Below, piece by piece: positions 40,539 to 49,403 of a stretch of DNA of 64,000 bases; position 1 is the first letter of the stretch; the number at the start of each line of letters is the position of its first letter. The position numbers and the translations under genes are program-made. The notes under the pieces are model-generated. The model had not been told where the DNA came from. It saw only the letters and a list, made by a program, of their open reading frames with translations, and ran no database searches. This stretch comes from Bradyrhizobium sp. CIAT3101 (GTDB taxonomy: Bacteria; Pseudomonadota; Alphaproteobacteria; Rhizobiales; Xanthobacteraceae). The stretch covers positions 3,617,001 through 3,681,000 of the forward strand of contig NZ_CP121634.1 of the NCBI RefSeq assembly GCF_029714945.1, given 5' to 3'.

Positions 40539-40714
40539 ATGAGTTCGTTCCTGCTCGTGAAAGTCAGTTATTGGCCCTTTGCTGACCATCGACGGTCGAA
40601 CGGGCGAGGCCCGCTCATGACCCGCTGCGGTGACGCGAGTGCGCCGGGCAACTGTCGTGGTCGACATGGGGGAATTTGACTCCATCTCCTTTCGCCGCGA
40701 AGACCCATGCGCCG

Positions 40715-41134
40715 TCAGGCGGTCGCTGGGGCGCGCATCGATGAGAGATCGACCTGCTTCCCGTACATCCCCCAATTGATCTCCGGGATCTCCTGGATCG
40801 CGACATATGCCGGCACCCTGCCTTCGCCGATCGCAGCGTGTTTGCCGAGGATCGCAGTACCCTCCTCAATGAGCCGCTTCCTGGCGGGATCGTCGAGGCC
40901 TCCCTTGATTGCGTTGACCAGCAGGACGATCACCGGGTGCGACGCGGCTCTTCCACCGCTGAAGATGCTGCCAGGCTCGTGTTCGGCGAAGAGCACCCAA
41001 ACACCCGATCGGATTGCCGGCGTGTCGTCAAGGCGCTCGCACGCCATTCCGAGGTCAGTCAGTTCGGCAGCGACGCTGGCGCGAGCCTCGGCCGTGAAAA
41101 CACCACTGGGGGCGTGAACGAACATCTTGGGCAT
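40715..41134 (-). CDS. Tautomerase-like protein
   Basis: A 139-residue protein starting 'MPKMFVHAPSGVFTAEARASVAAELTD', the layout of the tautomerase/MIF superfamily members that use an N-terminal Pro (residue 2) as catalytic base, such as the cis-CaaD/MSAD-like two-repeat group. 'VWVLFAEHEPGSIFSGG' in the middle fits the active-site loop of that group. ATG 41134 is preferred over 41158 because AGGAGA precedes it and because it exposes Pro2 after Met removal. It is convergent with the hydrolase gene. Substrate unknown. Confidence 0.72.
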   Translation of the reverse strand: MPKMFVHAPSGVFTAEARASVAAELTDLGMACERLDDTPAIRSGVWVLFAEHEPGSIFSGGRAASHPVIVLLVNAIKGGLDDPARKRLIEEGTAILGKHAAIGEGRVPAYVAIQEIPEINWGMYGKQVDLSSMRAPATA

Positions 41135-41401
41135 GCAATTCTCCTGCTCTTCGATCAAGCGCCTTCTGACAACCGAGCTAAGCTATGGTCCGAGAGTGTA
41201 GCGAAGCGCGGCTGACGAGAGGGCGCAGAAGTTAGAGGAAACTCTTATAGTCCAGTCTCGCGAGAGAACGTTGTATATCGAGATAAAACGTTGCAAAGGC
41301 CCGGGCGATGGCACCTCGTTGGCTAGAGTAGTCGATGGCCAGCGAGGGGTGAGCGCCGTCCTTGTCTGCGCTCGATCCTGGCGGTGCCATGCTGGCCGCC
41401 T
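41135..41401. other. Intergenic region, no gene seen
   Basis: 267 bases between the tautomerase start and the stop of the receiver gene on the same strand. It presumably holds the tautomerase promoter. No conserved structure noticed. Confidence 0.4.
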
Positions 41402-41791
41402 TCATGTCGCGTGCTCGAGCCGTGTGTCGATCTCCTTCCGCAACAGTCCGAAGTCGATCGGCTTGGTCAGTAGACCCTCTGCACCGTGTTCGATCGCTCT
41501 CCTGTGCGTATCAGCATCGCCGTAGGCGGTGATCATGATAACCGGCACATCGGGGCGGGCCGCGCGCATGACCGGCAGCAGCTCAAGCCCGCTCATCCCG
41601 GGCATGTTGATGTCCGACAGGATGAGGATCAGCGAGGCGTCGCGGATCTCCGCAACACGCTTGAGGGCTGCCGGAGCCGATGTTGCGAACTCCATGTGAA
41701 AGCGCTCGGAACGCAGATCGTGCCGGAAGCGCTGGCGGAACAGGGTTTCGATGTCGGGCTCGTCATCCACGACCAGGATATAGACGGTCAA
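41402..41791 (-). CDS. Single-domain response regulator
   Basis: A 129-residue stand-alone receiver domain. The acidic pocket is 'VVDDEPD' (Asp9, Asp10), the phospho-acceptor is Asp60 in 'ILSDINMPG', the conserved Thr is in 'MITAYGD' and the Lys in 'LLTKPIDF'. No output domain, so it acts by protein contact or phosphotransfer. Its ATG overlaps the stop of the upstream histidine kinase gene (ATGA), so the kinase at 41788-43350 is almost certainly its partner. Confidence 0.92.
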   Translation of the reverse strand: MTVYILVVDDEPDIETLFRQRFRHDLRSERFHMEFATSAPAALKRVAEIRDASLILILSDINMPGMSGLELLPVMRAARPDVPVIMITAYGDADTHRRAIEHGAEGLLTKPIDFGLLRKEIDTRLEHAT

Positions 41792-43350
41792 TTGCGCTCT
41801 TCCTTGTGAGTGCGAGCCACCGCGATGCGCGGCAGCGTGATGGTGAACTCGGTGAATACGCCCGGCTCGGTTGCGACATCAAGGCGGCCTCCGTACTGCT
41901 TCACGATGATGTCGTGACAGATCGAAAGCCCAAGCCCCGTTCCTTCGCCCGCCGGTTTGGTCGTGAAGAAGGGGTTGAAGATCTTCTCCTTGACCTCCGG
42001 GGGGATGCCCGCGCCGTTGTCGCGAATGCTGATCTCGACCCCATCGCGCACGCCTCTGGTGCGGGCGCTCAGGATCGGCCTGAAACCTTCGCCGGCCGTC
42101 TCCTTTCGCTTGGTCGCGGCGTAGAAGCCGTTCGAGATCAGGTTGAGCAGCACACGCGTGATCTCCTGAGGGCAGAGGTCCTTCATTCCAGCCTCGGGAT
42201 CGAATTCACGATGCAACGTGATGTCGAAGGCCGAATTTTCGGCGCGTGCGCCATGATAGGCCAGGTTGAGACTCTCTTCGAGCAGCGCATTGATGTCGGC
42301 TGATCGGTGCTCGCCCGAGTGCGCGCGGGAATGCTGCAGCATGCTTTTGACGATGGAATCGGCTCGCTCGCCGTGCTGGACAACCTTCTCCAGATTGTCC
42401 CTGAGAAGACGCGTCAATTCGCTGACTTTCGAACGGATCTCCTCGGCGACAGTCTCTGGCTGCAGGAGATCGTCGAGCTCGTCCGACAGCTCGACCGATA
42501 AGGCCGAGAAATTGTTGACGAAATTGAGCGGATTCTTGATCTCGTGGGCAATGCCTGCAGTGAGTTGACCGAGGGAGGCGAGCTTTTCCGTCTGCACGAG
42601 GCGATCCTGGGCCACCCGCAGCTCCTCCAGAGATTGCGCAAGTTCGGTGGTTCTGGCCTGCACTTCGTTGAATAGCCGGGCATTCTCGATCGCAATGACC
42701 GCCTGATCAGCGAACGTCCGCAACAGCCGTATGTGCTCTTCCCTGAACGTGCCGGTTTCCGCGCGGGTCACACTGATGATGCCGATGCTGCCGGTATGGC
42801 CGAAGAGCGGGATCAAAGCGACGCTTCGAAAACCTCGCTTGCGCGAGAGATCCAACAAGCCCGGGTGGCCTGCGAACCCCAATTCGCAATCCTCGATCTG
42901 AACTGGCCGTGTCTCCCGGATTGTCGTCGCATACCAATCGACGTCTTCGAGCCTCAAGGGGAATAGATTGTTGAGAGTCGCATCTGCCACCTCGCTCCGC
43001 CGAGTGAACGCGGCAAGGTGCAATCGGTCTTCGATCAATTGCAGGACCGCTGTGGACAGCCCGTTGACGAGCTTATTGGATCTTTCCGCGATCGCAGCGA
43101 AGATGGGACCGAATCCGGCAGGCGAGCCCGCGATCACCCTCAGTATCTCGGCAGTCGCAGCTTCACGCTCGAGCGCTTCGCGAAGCTGCAGTTCGAGCGA
43201 AGCGGGAGGCGGCTGTTGCGGTCCATGTTCCACGTAAGCCGAGTTGGGTTCTAGGCCAAGCATCGGCAAACTCTCGCCTGCGAGTAGCTCGCTTTCCGGG
43301 AGGAAACCAAATGTGCAACTCCCTCGCGTCGTGTCGCGGAACCGGAACAT
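41788..43350 (-). CDS. GAF-domain sensor histidine kinase
   Basis: A 520-residue cytoplasmic histidine kinase. It has a coiled coil at about 50-75, a GAF domain (about 75-240), then a short helical linker. HisKA carries 'LTAGIAHEIKNPLNFVNNF' (phospho-acceptor His), and HATPase_c carries 'LISNGFYAATKRKE', 'IRDNGAGIPPEV' and 'GTGLGLSICHD'. The kinase core is of the HWE-unrelated, NtrB-like type common in rhizobia. ATG 43263 could be the true start, giving 491 residues; the extra N-terminal 29 residues look unlike the family. It overlaps the single-domain receiver gene by 4 bases. Confidence 0.9.
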   Translation of the reverse strand: MFRFRDTTRGSCTFGFLPESELLAGESLPMLGLEPNSAYVEHGPQQPPPASLELQLREALEREAATAEILRVIAGSPAGFGPIFAAIAERSNKLVNGLSTAVLQLIEDRLHLAAFTRRSEVADATLNNLFPLRLEDVDWYATTIRETRPVQIEDCELGFAGHPGLLDLSRKRGFRSVALIPLFGHTGSIGIISVTRAETGTFREEHIRLLRTFADQAVIAIENARLFNEVQARTTELAQSLEELRVAQDRLVQTEKLASLGQLTAGIAHEIKNPLNFVNNFSALSVELSDELDDLLQPETVAEEIRSKVSELTRLLRDNLEKVVQHGERADSIVKSMLQHSRAHSGEHRSADINALLEESLNLAYHGARAENSAFDITLHREFDPEAGMKDLCPQEITRVLLNLISNGFYAATKRKETAGEGFRPILSARTRGVRDGVEISIRDNGAGIPPEVKEKIFNPFFTTKPAGEGTGLGLSICHDIIVKQYGGRLDVATEPGVFTEFTITLPRIAVARTHKEERN

Positions 43351-43475
43351 GCCGTCGATCGGATGTACCTGCCGCGTCGGCGTTCACAACATTCCGGCTG
43401 GCCCGACGTCGACGCAGGCTGAAGCACTCCATAACTTAGCCGGCATCCTCTGAGTTGGGGCGTAAAAGCAGGTAA

Positions 43476-43553
43476 ATCGCCGTCAATGGTGGCACCCACC
43501 TTGCCTGGAAGGACGGCGAGCGCTTGTTCGACCGGGGATGGCAAGCGCTCCGG
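43476..43553 (+). pseudogene. Relic of a third giant-kinase 5' end
   Basis: About 26 codons reading 'IAVNGGTHLAWKDGERLFDRGWQALR', in a frame preceded directly by a stop codon. They match the N-terminal residues 9-34 of both giant fusion proteins (for example 'IANGSFHVAWKDDERVFYRGWH'), with one extra codon and about half of the residues identical. The sequence then stops at the end of the convergent histidine kinase gene. There is no start codon and no remainder of the gene, so it is a decayed fragment of a third copy. Confidence 0.7.
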
Positions 43554-43556
43554 GGC

Positions 43557-45977
43557 TCACGATGGAGTGGTCCGACCGGCAGGCGCAGTGAAACTGAAAA
43601 TGGCGCCACGCGGAAGATTGGGACCGGCCCACAATCGTCCGCCATGGGCTTCAACGATCGACTGGCAGATCGATAGCCCAAGTCCCAAGCCACTGGATTT
43701 TGTCGTGTAGAAAGCCTCAAACAGGCGCTCGAGCTCCCCCGGTGCGAAGCCCGGCCCTGAATCCCGCACTTCGACGCTGATGCCGTCCGCTTCGCTGCGG
43801 GTGCTGATGAGCAAGTCGCGCTCTTCCCTGCGAACGTCGCGCATTGCCTCAACGGCGTTGATGATCAGGTTGAGGATCACTTGCTGGAGTTGGACCCGAT
43901 CGGCCCGGACGACCGGCAAGCCTTCCGCGAGCGCCGCGCCCAGCGCAACACCGTTTTCCGAAACCTCGGTGCGGGTCAGGGCCATGACCTCGCGGACCAC
44001 CTCGTTGATCTCCAGGTCCTCCTTCTGCGCCGGCGCCTTCTTGATGAGGGACCGGATGCGGTCGATGACGTCGGCCGCTCGCCTGCCGTCCCTGACGATG
44101 CAACGAAGCGCTTGCCGGGCTTCCTCCCAATTCGGCGGCTGCGCATCAAGCCAGTTCAATCCGGCCTGCGCGTTGCCGACGGCCGCGGCGATCGGTTGTT
44201 TGGTTTCATGGGCAATCGAGGTCATCAGCTGACCGATCGTAGCGACCCGGCTCGCATGCGTCAGCTGCGCCTGAACTTCGCGATAGCGGCGTTCGCTGTC
44301 TCGCGCTTCGGCCTCCGCCCGCTTGCGCTCGGTGATGTCGTTGAAGAGGATTCCGACGCGCCTGCTGTCGGGACCATCGACCCGGAAGGCGTAGACGTCA
44401 TACCAGCGTCCGAGTTGCATTGCTTCGTTTTCGAATCGCATCGGCGCCCCCGTCAGGGCGATTCTGCCGTAAATCTCGAACCAATGTTCCTCATGCTGCG
44501 GCGCGATTTCGCGCATCCGTCTGCCGGCAGCATTCTCGATCCCCGTCTGACGTTCGAACGACGGGCTGATTTGCAGGAAACGATAGTCGATCGGTCTTTC
44601 GTCCTGGTCGAACAAGACTTCAATCGTGCAAAAACCCTCATCGATCGATTCGAACAACATGCGATAATTCTGTTCGGATTCGCGTAGTTCAGCTTCCGCG
44701 CGTTTGCGTTCGACGAATTGCCCGATCTGGCTGCCGACGGTGGCCAGCATCTTCAGCAGTTCCTGATCGGGTGGCCTGATCTCGCGGCTGAAGAATTCGA
44801 TCACGCCAAGGAGATCGCCTCCGAGCAGGACGGGGAAGCCAAACGCGGCGTGCAGACCCTCTCGTCGGGCGATGGGCCCGCGCAGAAAGTTCGCATCCGA
44901 GGTGACGTCGGAGATATATTCAGGCTGAAGGCTGGACCACACTCTGCCCGGCAGTCCTTGGCCCGAAGCGAAGGCGAGATTCCGGCTGATTCTTGCAAAC
45001 TCAGGGACGTCTATTGACGGCCTATGCCAAAGCTCGACGCAGCGCAGCGCCCTGGCCTCCCGATCAATGCGCCAGAGCGCGCCGAGGTCCCAGCCGAGAT
45101 AATCGCCCACCGTCTGCAATATTCTCGGACCGACCTCGTCGATCGTGGTCGCTTCCGCCAGCATCTGACCGATCGTGTGCTGCACGATGAGGCGATCCTC
45201 CGCGCGCTTGCGATCTGTAATGTCTGTTAGTGTGCCGTACCATTTAAGAATTGTGCCGCGGTCATCGCGCAGCGGCACTGCGCGCGCCAGGAACCAGCGG
45301 TATTCGCCCTTGGCGCTGCGATGCCGTTCCTCGTTCTCAAACGGCGCGCCGCTTGCGATCGCATGACGCCATTTGGCGGCGTATTCAGCGAGGTCGTCGG
45401 GATGAATCGCGGATTGCCAACTCGATCCAGAAGTCTCCTGCACGGACAGCCCTGAAAACTCCACCCATTGTCGGTTGGTCCAGATACTGCTGCCATCGGG
45501 ATGGGCGGTAAACGCGATCGCGGGTATCGCCTCGATGACATCGCGAAGCTCCGTTTCCGTTTGACGCAACGCGCCCTCGGCCCGCTTGCGTGCGGCGCGA
45601 TCGTGCGCCTCGCCCAATGCGCGCCGGACGGCGGGCACGAGGCGGGCCAGTCGGGCCTTGAGAACGTAGTCAGTGGCCCCGACCTTGAGAGCTTCGATGG
45701 CGGCCTCTTCGCCAAGAGTCCCGGACACAAAGATGAACGGAATATCCGGGCGGGCCTTCAGTGCCAGATGCAGTGCCGAGAGGCCGTCGAACGACGGAAG
45801 CCTGTGATCCGAGAGGATCAGATCGAATGCGCCATCTTCAAGGGCCGCCAGAAATTCGACGCGATCTTGAACGCGCCGGATGCGACAGGTGAAATCATTG
45901 GCTTCAAGGATCTCCGCGATGAGCCCGGCATCATTCGAGTCATCTTCCAGCAAAAGGATCCGGACGAGCGAATTCAT
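43557..45977 (-). CDS. Sensor histidine kinase with N-terminal receiver, PAS and GAF
   Basis: An 806-residue cytoplasmic kinase. Order: receiver (1-125, phospho-acceptor Asp57 in 'ILSDHRLPS'); PAS/PAC (about 145-265, ending '[14 protein letters not shown]'); GAF (about 270-425); PAS (about 440-560); HisKA with '[22 protein letters not shown]'; and HATPase with '[10 protein letters not shown]', '[13 protein letters not shown]' and '[11 protein letters not shown]'. The kinase core is of the same subtype as the giant fusions. Its ATG overlaps the stop of the upstream receiver gene, forming a three-gene signalling operon. Confidence 0.92.
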   Translation of the reverse strand: MNSLVRILLLEDDSNDAGLIAEILEANDFTCRIRRVQDRVEFLAALEDGAFDLILSDHRLPSFDGLSALHLALKARPDIPFIFVSGTLGEEAAIEALKVGATDYVLKARLARLVPAVRRALGEAHDRAARKRAEGALRQTETELRDVIEAIPAIAFTAHPDGSSIWTNRQWVEFSGLSVQETSGSSWQSAIHPDDLAEYAAKWRHAIASGAPFENEERHRSAKGEYRWFLARAVPLRDDRGTILKWYGTLTDITDRKRAEDRLIVQHTIGQMLAEATTIDEVGPRILQTVGDYLGWDLGALWRIDREARALRCVELWHRPSIDVPEFARISRNLAFASGQGLPGRVWSSLQPEYISDVTSDANFLRGPIARREGLHAAFGFPVLLGGDLLGVIEFFSREIRPPDQELLKMLATVGSQIGQFVERKRAEAELRESEQNYRMLFESIDEGFCTIEVLFDQDERPIDYRFLQISPSFERQTGIENAAGRRMREIAPQHEEHWFEIYGRIALTGAPMRFENEAMQLGRWYDVYAFRVDGPDSRRVGILFNDITERKRAEAEARDSERRYREVQAQLTHASRVATIGQLMTSIAHETKQPIAAAVGNAQAGLNWLDAQPPNWEEARQALRCIVRDGRRAADVIDRIRSLIKKAPAQKEDLEINEVVREVMALTRTEVSENGVALGAALAEGLPVVRADRVQLQQVILNLIINAVEAMRDVRREERDLLISTRSEADGISVEVRDSGPGFAPGELERLFEAFYTTKSSGLGLGLSICQSIVEAHGGRLWAGPNLPRGAIFSFTAPAGRTTPS

Positions 45978-46429
45978 AGAACCTTCTTTGCGCTTCCTGG
46001 GGGCGGCTGATTGATGACCGCCCAGAACATGCCCAGCTCCTTGACGGCGTTGACAAACTCGTGAAAGTCGACCGGCTTCACGACATAGGCGTTTACCCCG
46101 AGCTTGTAACTGGTCACCATGTCCCTTTCTTCGTGGGACGACGTCAGGACGACCACGGGAATCATCTTGAGCCGTTCGTCCGACCTGATCTGTTGCAGGA
46201 CTTCCAAACCATTCACCTTCGGCAGTTTCAGGTCGAGCAGAATGACGGCCGGGCTCTCAACGGGACGGGAGGCGAATTGTTTGCGGCAATACAGATAGTC
46301 GAGGGCCTCCTGGCCGTCGCGGACAACGACGACTTCGTTCGCGAGCTTGTACTCGTCAAGGGCTGTAAGAGTGAGCTCAACATCCCTTGGATCGTCCTCA
46401 ACGACTAGAATGCGTCCGAATTCAATCAT
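45974..46429 (-). CDS. Single-domain response regulator (Rcp1-like)
   Basis: A 151-residue receiver-only protein with 'VVEDDPRD' (Asp12, Asp13), phospho-acceptor Asp66 in '[12 protein letters not shown]', 'VVLTSS' and '[11 protein letters not shown]'. The long loop before Asp66 and the '[13 protein letters not shown]' block are typical of the Rcp1-like group that partners with phytochrome or DUF4118-type kinases. The gene overlaps both neighbours by 4 bases (ATGA), so it is translated together with the kinase genes on each side. It may carry phosphate between them. Confidence 0.92.
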   Translation of the reverse strand: MIEFGRILVVEDDPRDVELTLTALDEYKLANEVVVVRDGQEALDYLYCRKQFASRPVESPAVILLDLKLPKVNGLEVLQQIRSDERLKMIPVVVLTSSHEERDMVTSYKLGVNAYVVKPVDFHEFVNAVKELGMFWAVINQPPPGSAKKVL

Positions 46430-47607
46430 GGCATGTTCGCCGTCCTTTCCGCGGCAGGGCTGGCTTTGGGTAATGAAAAGTAGAATGTGGCTCCCTGATC
46501 CAGGCTCGCTTCGGCTCGCACCGTTCCGCCATGGCGATGAACGATGCGTTGAACCGTTGCCAATCCGATCCCGGTGCCCTCGAACTCGTCGGCCCGATGC
46601 AGCCGCTGAAATACGCCGAACAGCTTGTCGACATACCGCATGTCGAAACCAACGCCGTTGTCTCTCACGAAGATTTCCGTCTTGCCTTCGGGGCCATCCG
46701 CGGCGCCGATCTCGACTTGGGCCGGATTGCGCGTGCTGGAGAACTTGACCGCATTGGAGAGCAGGTTCACGAGAACAAGCCTGAGGAGGGGACGGTCTCC
46801 ATGGCAGACCGGAAGTGTGCCGATCTTCCAGGAAATGTCCTGTCCTTTCGCCTGCGCTCCAATCTCGGAAACAACATCTGCGGCCAGCTGCTGCAGATCG
46901 ACTGCCGTGGTCCTGGTTTCAGCACGCCCGATCCTGGAAAATGCCAACAGATCATCGATCAGGTTACCCATTCGTTTGGCTGAATCGAGAATGGTCTGCA
47001 CATATCGACGACCCTTGTCGTCCAGCGAGCTCGATGCGTGCTTCTGCAGCAGCTCCGAATAGCCGACGAGATGGCGGAGCGGTGCCCGCAAGTCATGCGA
47101 CACGGAGTAGGCAAACGATTCGAGTTCTTTGTTGGCGGTGACGAGCTCCGCGGCGCGCAGTGTGAGCTCGTGGTTGAGCTTGCTAATTTCAGCATCGCGC
47201 CGCTGACGCTGCTGGAGTTCGTCTTCAAGCTGATCGCGCGCGTGACGGAGGTTGTCCTCGATGCGGCGTCGGACAATGCTGAAGGAGGTAACGATGATCG
47301 CCGAAAGCACGAAAAGTAGAAAGTAGGGAATCTCACGCGCGGAAACGTAGAACGTGTAAAGCGGTTCGACGAAGAGATAGTTGAACACCGCCGTGGAGAG
47401 CAGAACGGCGACCACGGCAGGCCCGGGTCCCGCGTACCAGGTGACAAGGCCGATGACGAGGACCAGAAGCGGGAGCTCTACATCACGGAACTGGAAGTCT
47501 TGAACCGCGACCGCGACCGCCGTCGCGGCTATCACCGAAAAGACTGAGAATCCGTAACGCAGGATCGGCGATCGGACTCGCTGAAATTCGCTATCCCAAT
47601 ACGCCAT
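46426..47607 (-). CDS. DUF4118 membrane sensor histidine kinase
   Basis: A 393-residue kinase with three to four N-terminal membrane segments (about 17-110) of the DUF4118 type, the membrane domain also found in KdpD. A coiled coil follows (about 115-160). HisKA has '[23 protein letters not shown]' (phospho-acceptor His), and HATPase has '[13 protein letters not shown]', '[10 protein letters not shown]' and '[11 protein letters not shown]'. ATG 47607 has GGAG upstream; an in-frame start at 47790 would add 61 residues without a signal. First gene of the operon 47607-43557. Confidence 0.9.
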   Translation of the reverse strand: MAYWDSEFQRVRSPILRYGFSVFSVIAATAVAVAVQDFQFRDVELPLLVLVIGLVTWYAGPGPAVVAVLLSTAVFNYLFVEPLYTFYVSAREIPYFLLFVLSAIIVTSFSIVRRRIEDNLRHARDQLEDELQQRQRRDAEISKLNHELTLRAAELVTANKELESFAYSVSHDLRAPLRHLVGYSELLQKHASSSLDDKGRRYVQTILDSAKRMGNLIDDLLAFSRIGRAETRTTAVDLQQLAADVVSEIGAQAKGQDISWKIGTLPVCHGDRPLLRLVLVNLLSNAVKFSSTRNPAQVEIGAADGPEGKTEIFVRDNGVGFDMRYVDKLFGVFQRLHRADEFEGTGIGLATVQRIVHRHGGTVRAEASLDQGATFYFSLPKASPAAERTANMP

Positions 47608-48173
47608 GCGCTTACTCCAACGCACCCCCGTGCAGTGTTGGGCAATTCGGTTCAGTCTAGCAGCTTTTACGGCGAGTGAAGGTTCCTTGAGGTGCTTCGA
47701 CGGCTGCTCAACTGCCAGCGTAGCGAGCTCGCGTTGCAACGGCTGCGATCGGCTCGTAGCGGCGAGTGACCGCTGGGATTGGATAAACACTCAAATTGAG
47801 CATAACAGGTTCGCTTTCGGCCGCATAGAGCGTCTCACTTGCTGCCAAGCTCAGCCGGTCGGCAGGCCGCGATTCACTCGAGCGCGGGCTGTCCTCGACT
47901 GCGGCTCGTCCGTGCCGATCTGCCCGAGTGCCCACAGTGCCAAATTTCGAATTCGCACGACGGCGAGCGTCGAAGGTTACGCTTCCGGATGAAGTCGTAC
48001 AGACCTTCGTGTGGGGTCGTCGCGCCTTTTGGATGCTGATTGGTTACCTAGGTTCAATTGAGATTTGTCTTGGTTGTCCTAGCTTGCATGCATCGGAGCG
48101 CATGGGTTCGTTGCGTGTGGATGTCAAGGAAGCAAGCTCGGCGAGCCCTTGCGACAAACCACAGGAGGCAACT
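47608..48173. other. Intergenic region, no supported gene
   Basis: 566 bases between divergent units. Several frames are open on the plus strand but none has a start with a ribosome binding site. One frame reads 'LPECPQCQ...' and ends 'SCGVVAPFGC' (about 47900-48039), like a decayed four-cysteine zinc ribbon. The promoters for the signalling operon and for the small-protein operon must lie here. Confidence 0.4.
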
Positions 48174-48395
48174 ATGGCAAGTTGCTTGGAACGTCCGGTA
48201 CATGGCGCAGCTACGCGATGTGCAGTGTGCAACGGCAGGTTCGGCCTTGTCCGTTATTACTCCTGGCGAACGCCGCTTTGTACGAAGGCGTGCGTCGATC
48301 GCTTCAGGTCTCGCCGGGAAAGTGATCGCAATTGGCTGAGCGCTATCCAGATGGGTCTGGGTGGACTGCCAGAGCCTCGAACGAGGGTGCCATGA
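48174..48395 (+). CDS. Small zinc-finger-like protein (73 aa)
   Basis: ATG 48174 has AGGAGG at 48163-48168 and gives 73 residues; the longer frame upstream is not supported. Residues about 17-45 contain 'RCAVCNGRFGLVRYYSWRT' and 'LCTKACVDRF', a C-x2-C ... C-x3-C arrangement that could bind zinc. The C-terminus is basic then Gly/Pro-rich. First of four overlapping or closely spaced small genes. Similar tiny proteins are frequent in Bradyrhizobium genomes without known function. Confidence 0.65.
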   Translation: MASCLERPVHGAATRCAVCNGRFGLVRYYSWRTPLCTKACVDRFRSRRESDRNWLSAIQMGLGGLPEPRTRVP

Positions 48396-48604
48396 CCATT
48401 CAGCTTTCGCAGCGCGGCAAGCAGTATCTGCAGACGGCGCGCACACTGGTACGCGCAGCGCAAACCATGACCGACGAGGTCATCGCGGGACAGTTGAAGG
48501 CTCTCGCCGACGATTACGAACGCCGAGCCGAGAGAGCCTCGCAAGTCGATGCGGCCAAGGCATTGGCGCGCGAGACGGCCACCGCATCGGCGAGCGAGTG
48601 GTAG
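48392..48604 (+). CDS. Small helical protein (70 aa)
   Basis: The ATG at 48392 overlaps the stop of the preceding gene (ATGA), and the coding frame is 71 codons including stop. The product is almost entirely alpha-helical, Ala/Arg/Glu-rich ('KALADDYERRAERASQVDAAKALARETA'), with the look of a small helical bundle or coiled coil. No Cys. No known family. Translational coupling with its neighbours is the strongest evidence. Confidence 0.62.
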   Translation: MTIQLSQRGKQYLQTARTLVRAAQTMTDEVIAGQLKALADDYERRAERASQVDAAKALARETATASASEW

Positions 48605-48640
48605 TTACGACGATCGTTGAATGGCTGACGCGGAGCGAGC

Positions 48641-48904
48641 ATGAGCGAGATCATTCAATTTGACCAGCACCGCAGGCACATGCGCCGAATTCAGAGCGCA
48701 TCTGGAGCGAGCAGGGAGGCGGTTGTCCGGTTTGTCTCGAAGCCGGAGCGCGAGCGCGCCCGCCTGATCCAAGAGGCCCGCGCGATCTGTGATCGCATCT
48801 TCCCGCCGGCAGGCCCTCCCGGCACACAGGATGACATGGCGCAGGGCGGCTATGTGCCAACAAGCGCCGCCGACCCCCGTCGGGGCGAGGGGAGCGTCCC
48901 GTGA
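48641..48904 (+). CDS. Small basic protein (87 aa)
   Basis: ATG 48641 with GCGGAGCGAG upstream. The N-terminal 60 residues are strongly basic ('QFDQHRRHMRRIQSASG', 'SKPERERARLIQEARAICDRIF'), suggesting nucleic-acid or protein binding. The C-terminal 27 residues are Pro/Gly-rich and disordered. Its stop overlaps the GTG of the next gene. No family recognised. Confidence 0.6.
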   Translation: MSEIIQFDQHRRHMRRIQSASGASREAVVRFVSKPERERARLIQEARAICDRIFPPAGPPGTQDDMAQGGYVPTSAADPRRGEGSVP

Positions 48905-49110
48905 TCATGATTATCGCCGTGCTCTGTAGCCTGTCCTCGCCGGCAAATTGCTACGAGCAGACTGTCACCACCTCGGATTTGGCTGACATCTCGGTGCAGT
49001 CATGCCTGATGGGCGTTCCGCAGCTGGCCGACTGGATGAAGCAACATCCGGCGGAGCGCCTGGCGGCGTGGCGCTGCGTGATCGGCAGACAGGGTAGCAG
49101 AGGAGCTTGA
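48901..49110 (+). CDS. Small exported-type protein (69 aa)
   Basis: GTG 48901 overlaps the preceding TGA (GTGA). The N-terminus is hydrophobic ('IMIIAVLCSLSSPANCYEQ') and looks like a short signal peptide. The remainder has paired Cys ('VQSCLMGVPQLADWMKQHPAERLAAWRC'), a layout I associate with a widespread family of tiny rhizobial proteins of unknown function. Last gene of the four-gene unit. Confidence 0.6.
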   Translation: MIMIIAVLCSLSSPANCYEQTVTTSDLADISVQSCLMGVPQLADWMKQHPAERLAAWRCVIGRQGSRGA

Positions 49111-49403
49111 GAGGCCGCCCCTGGGAAAGGGCAGGCGACGCTTGCACCCCTTGGCCTCGGCGCCCGTCCCTTCGCCGCGGCCTGTCGCGGCCGGTTCTTC
49201 CCTCCCGGGACCGGCCGCACTCATATTGCCATTTCGCACGGTTTCCTGCCCTGCCCGACGAGAGTTGCGCGCGGGTTCACGAAAATTCTGCAGGACGCGT
49301 CGGTATCGGCGGTAGTACCATGGGTTATCTTGCCTAGGGTCGCACCGGCGCTGACCTCGTTGCTGCGTCATTCGCGACCGAACCGATGTGAACCGTCGCT
49401 GAC
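49111..49403. other. Intergenic region upstream of giant kinase copy 2
   Basis: 293 bases with no supported gene. It should contain the promoter of the second giant fusion gene. No palindrome noticed. Confidence 0.4.

Noticed and set aside
47839..48039. 66-codon frame ending in a zinc-ribbon-like Cys pattern
   Set aside because: No plausible start and the second Cys pair is off-register; noted as a possible relic within the intergenic region only.
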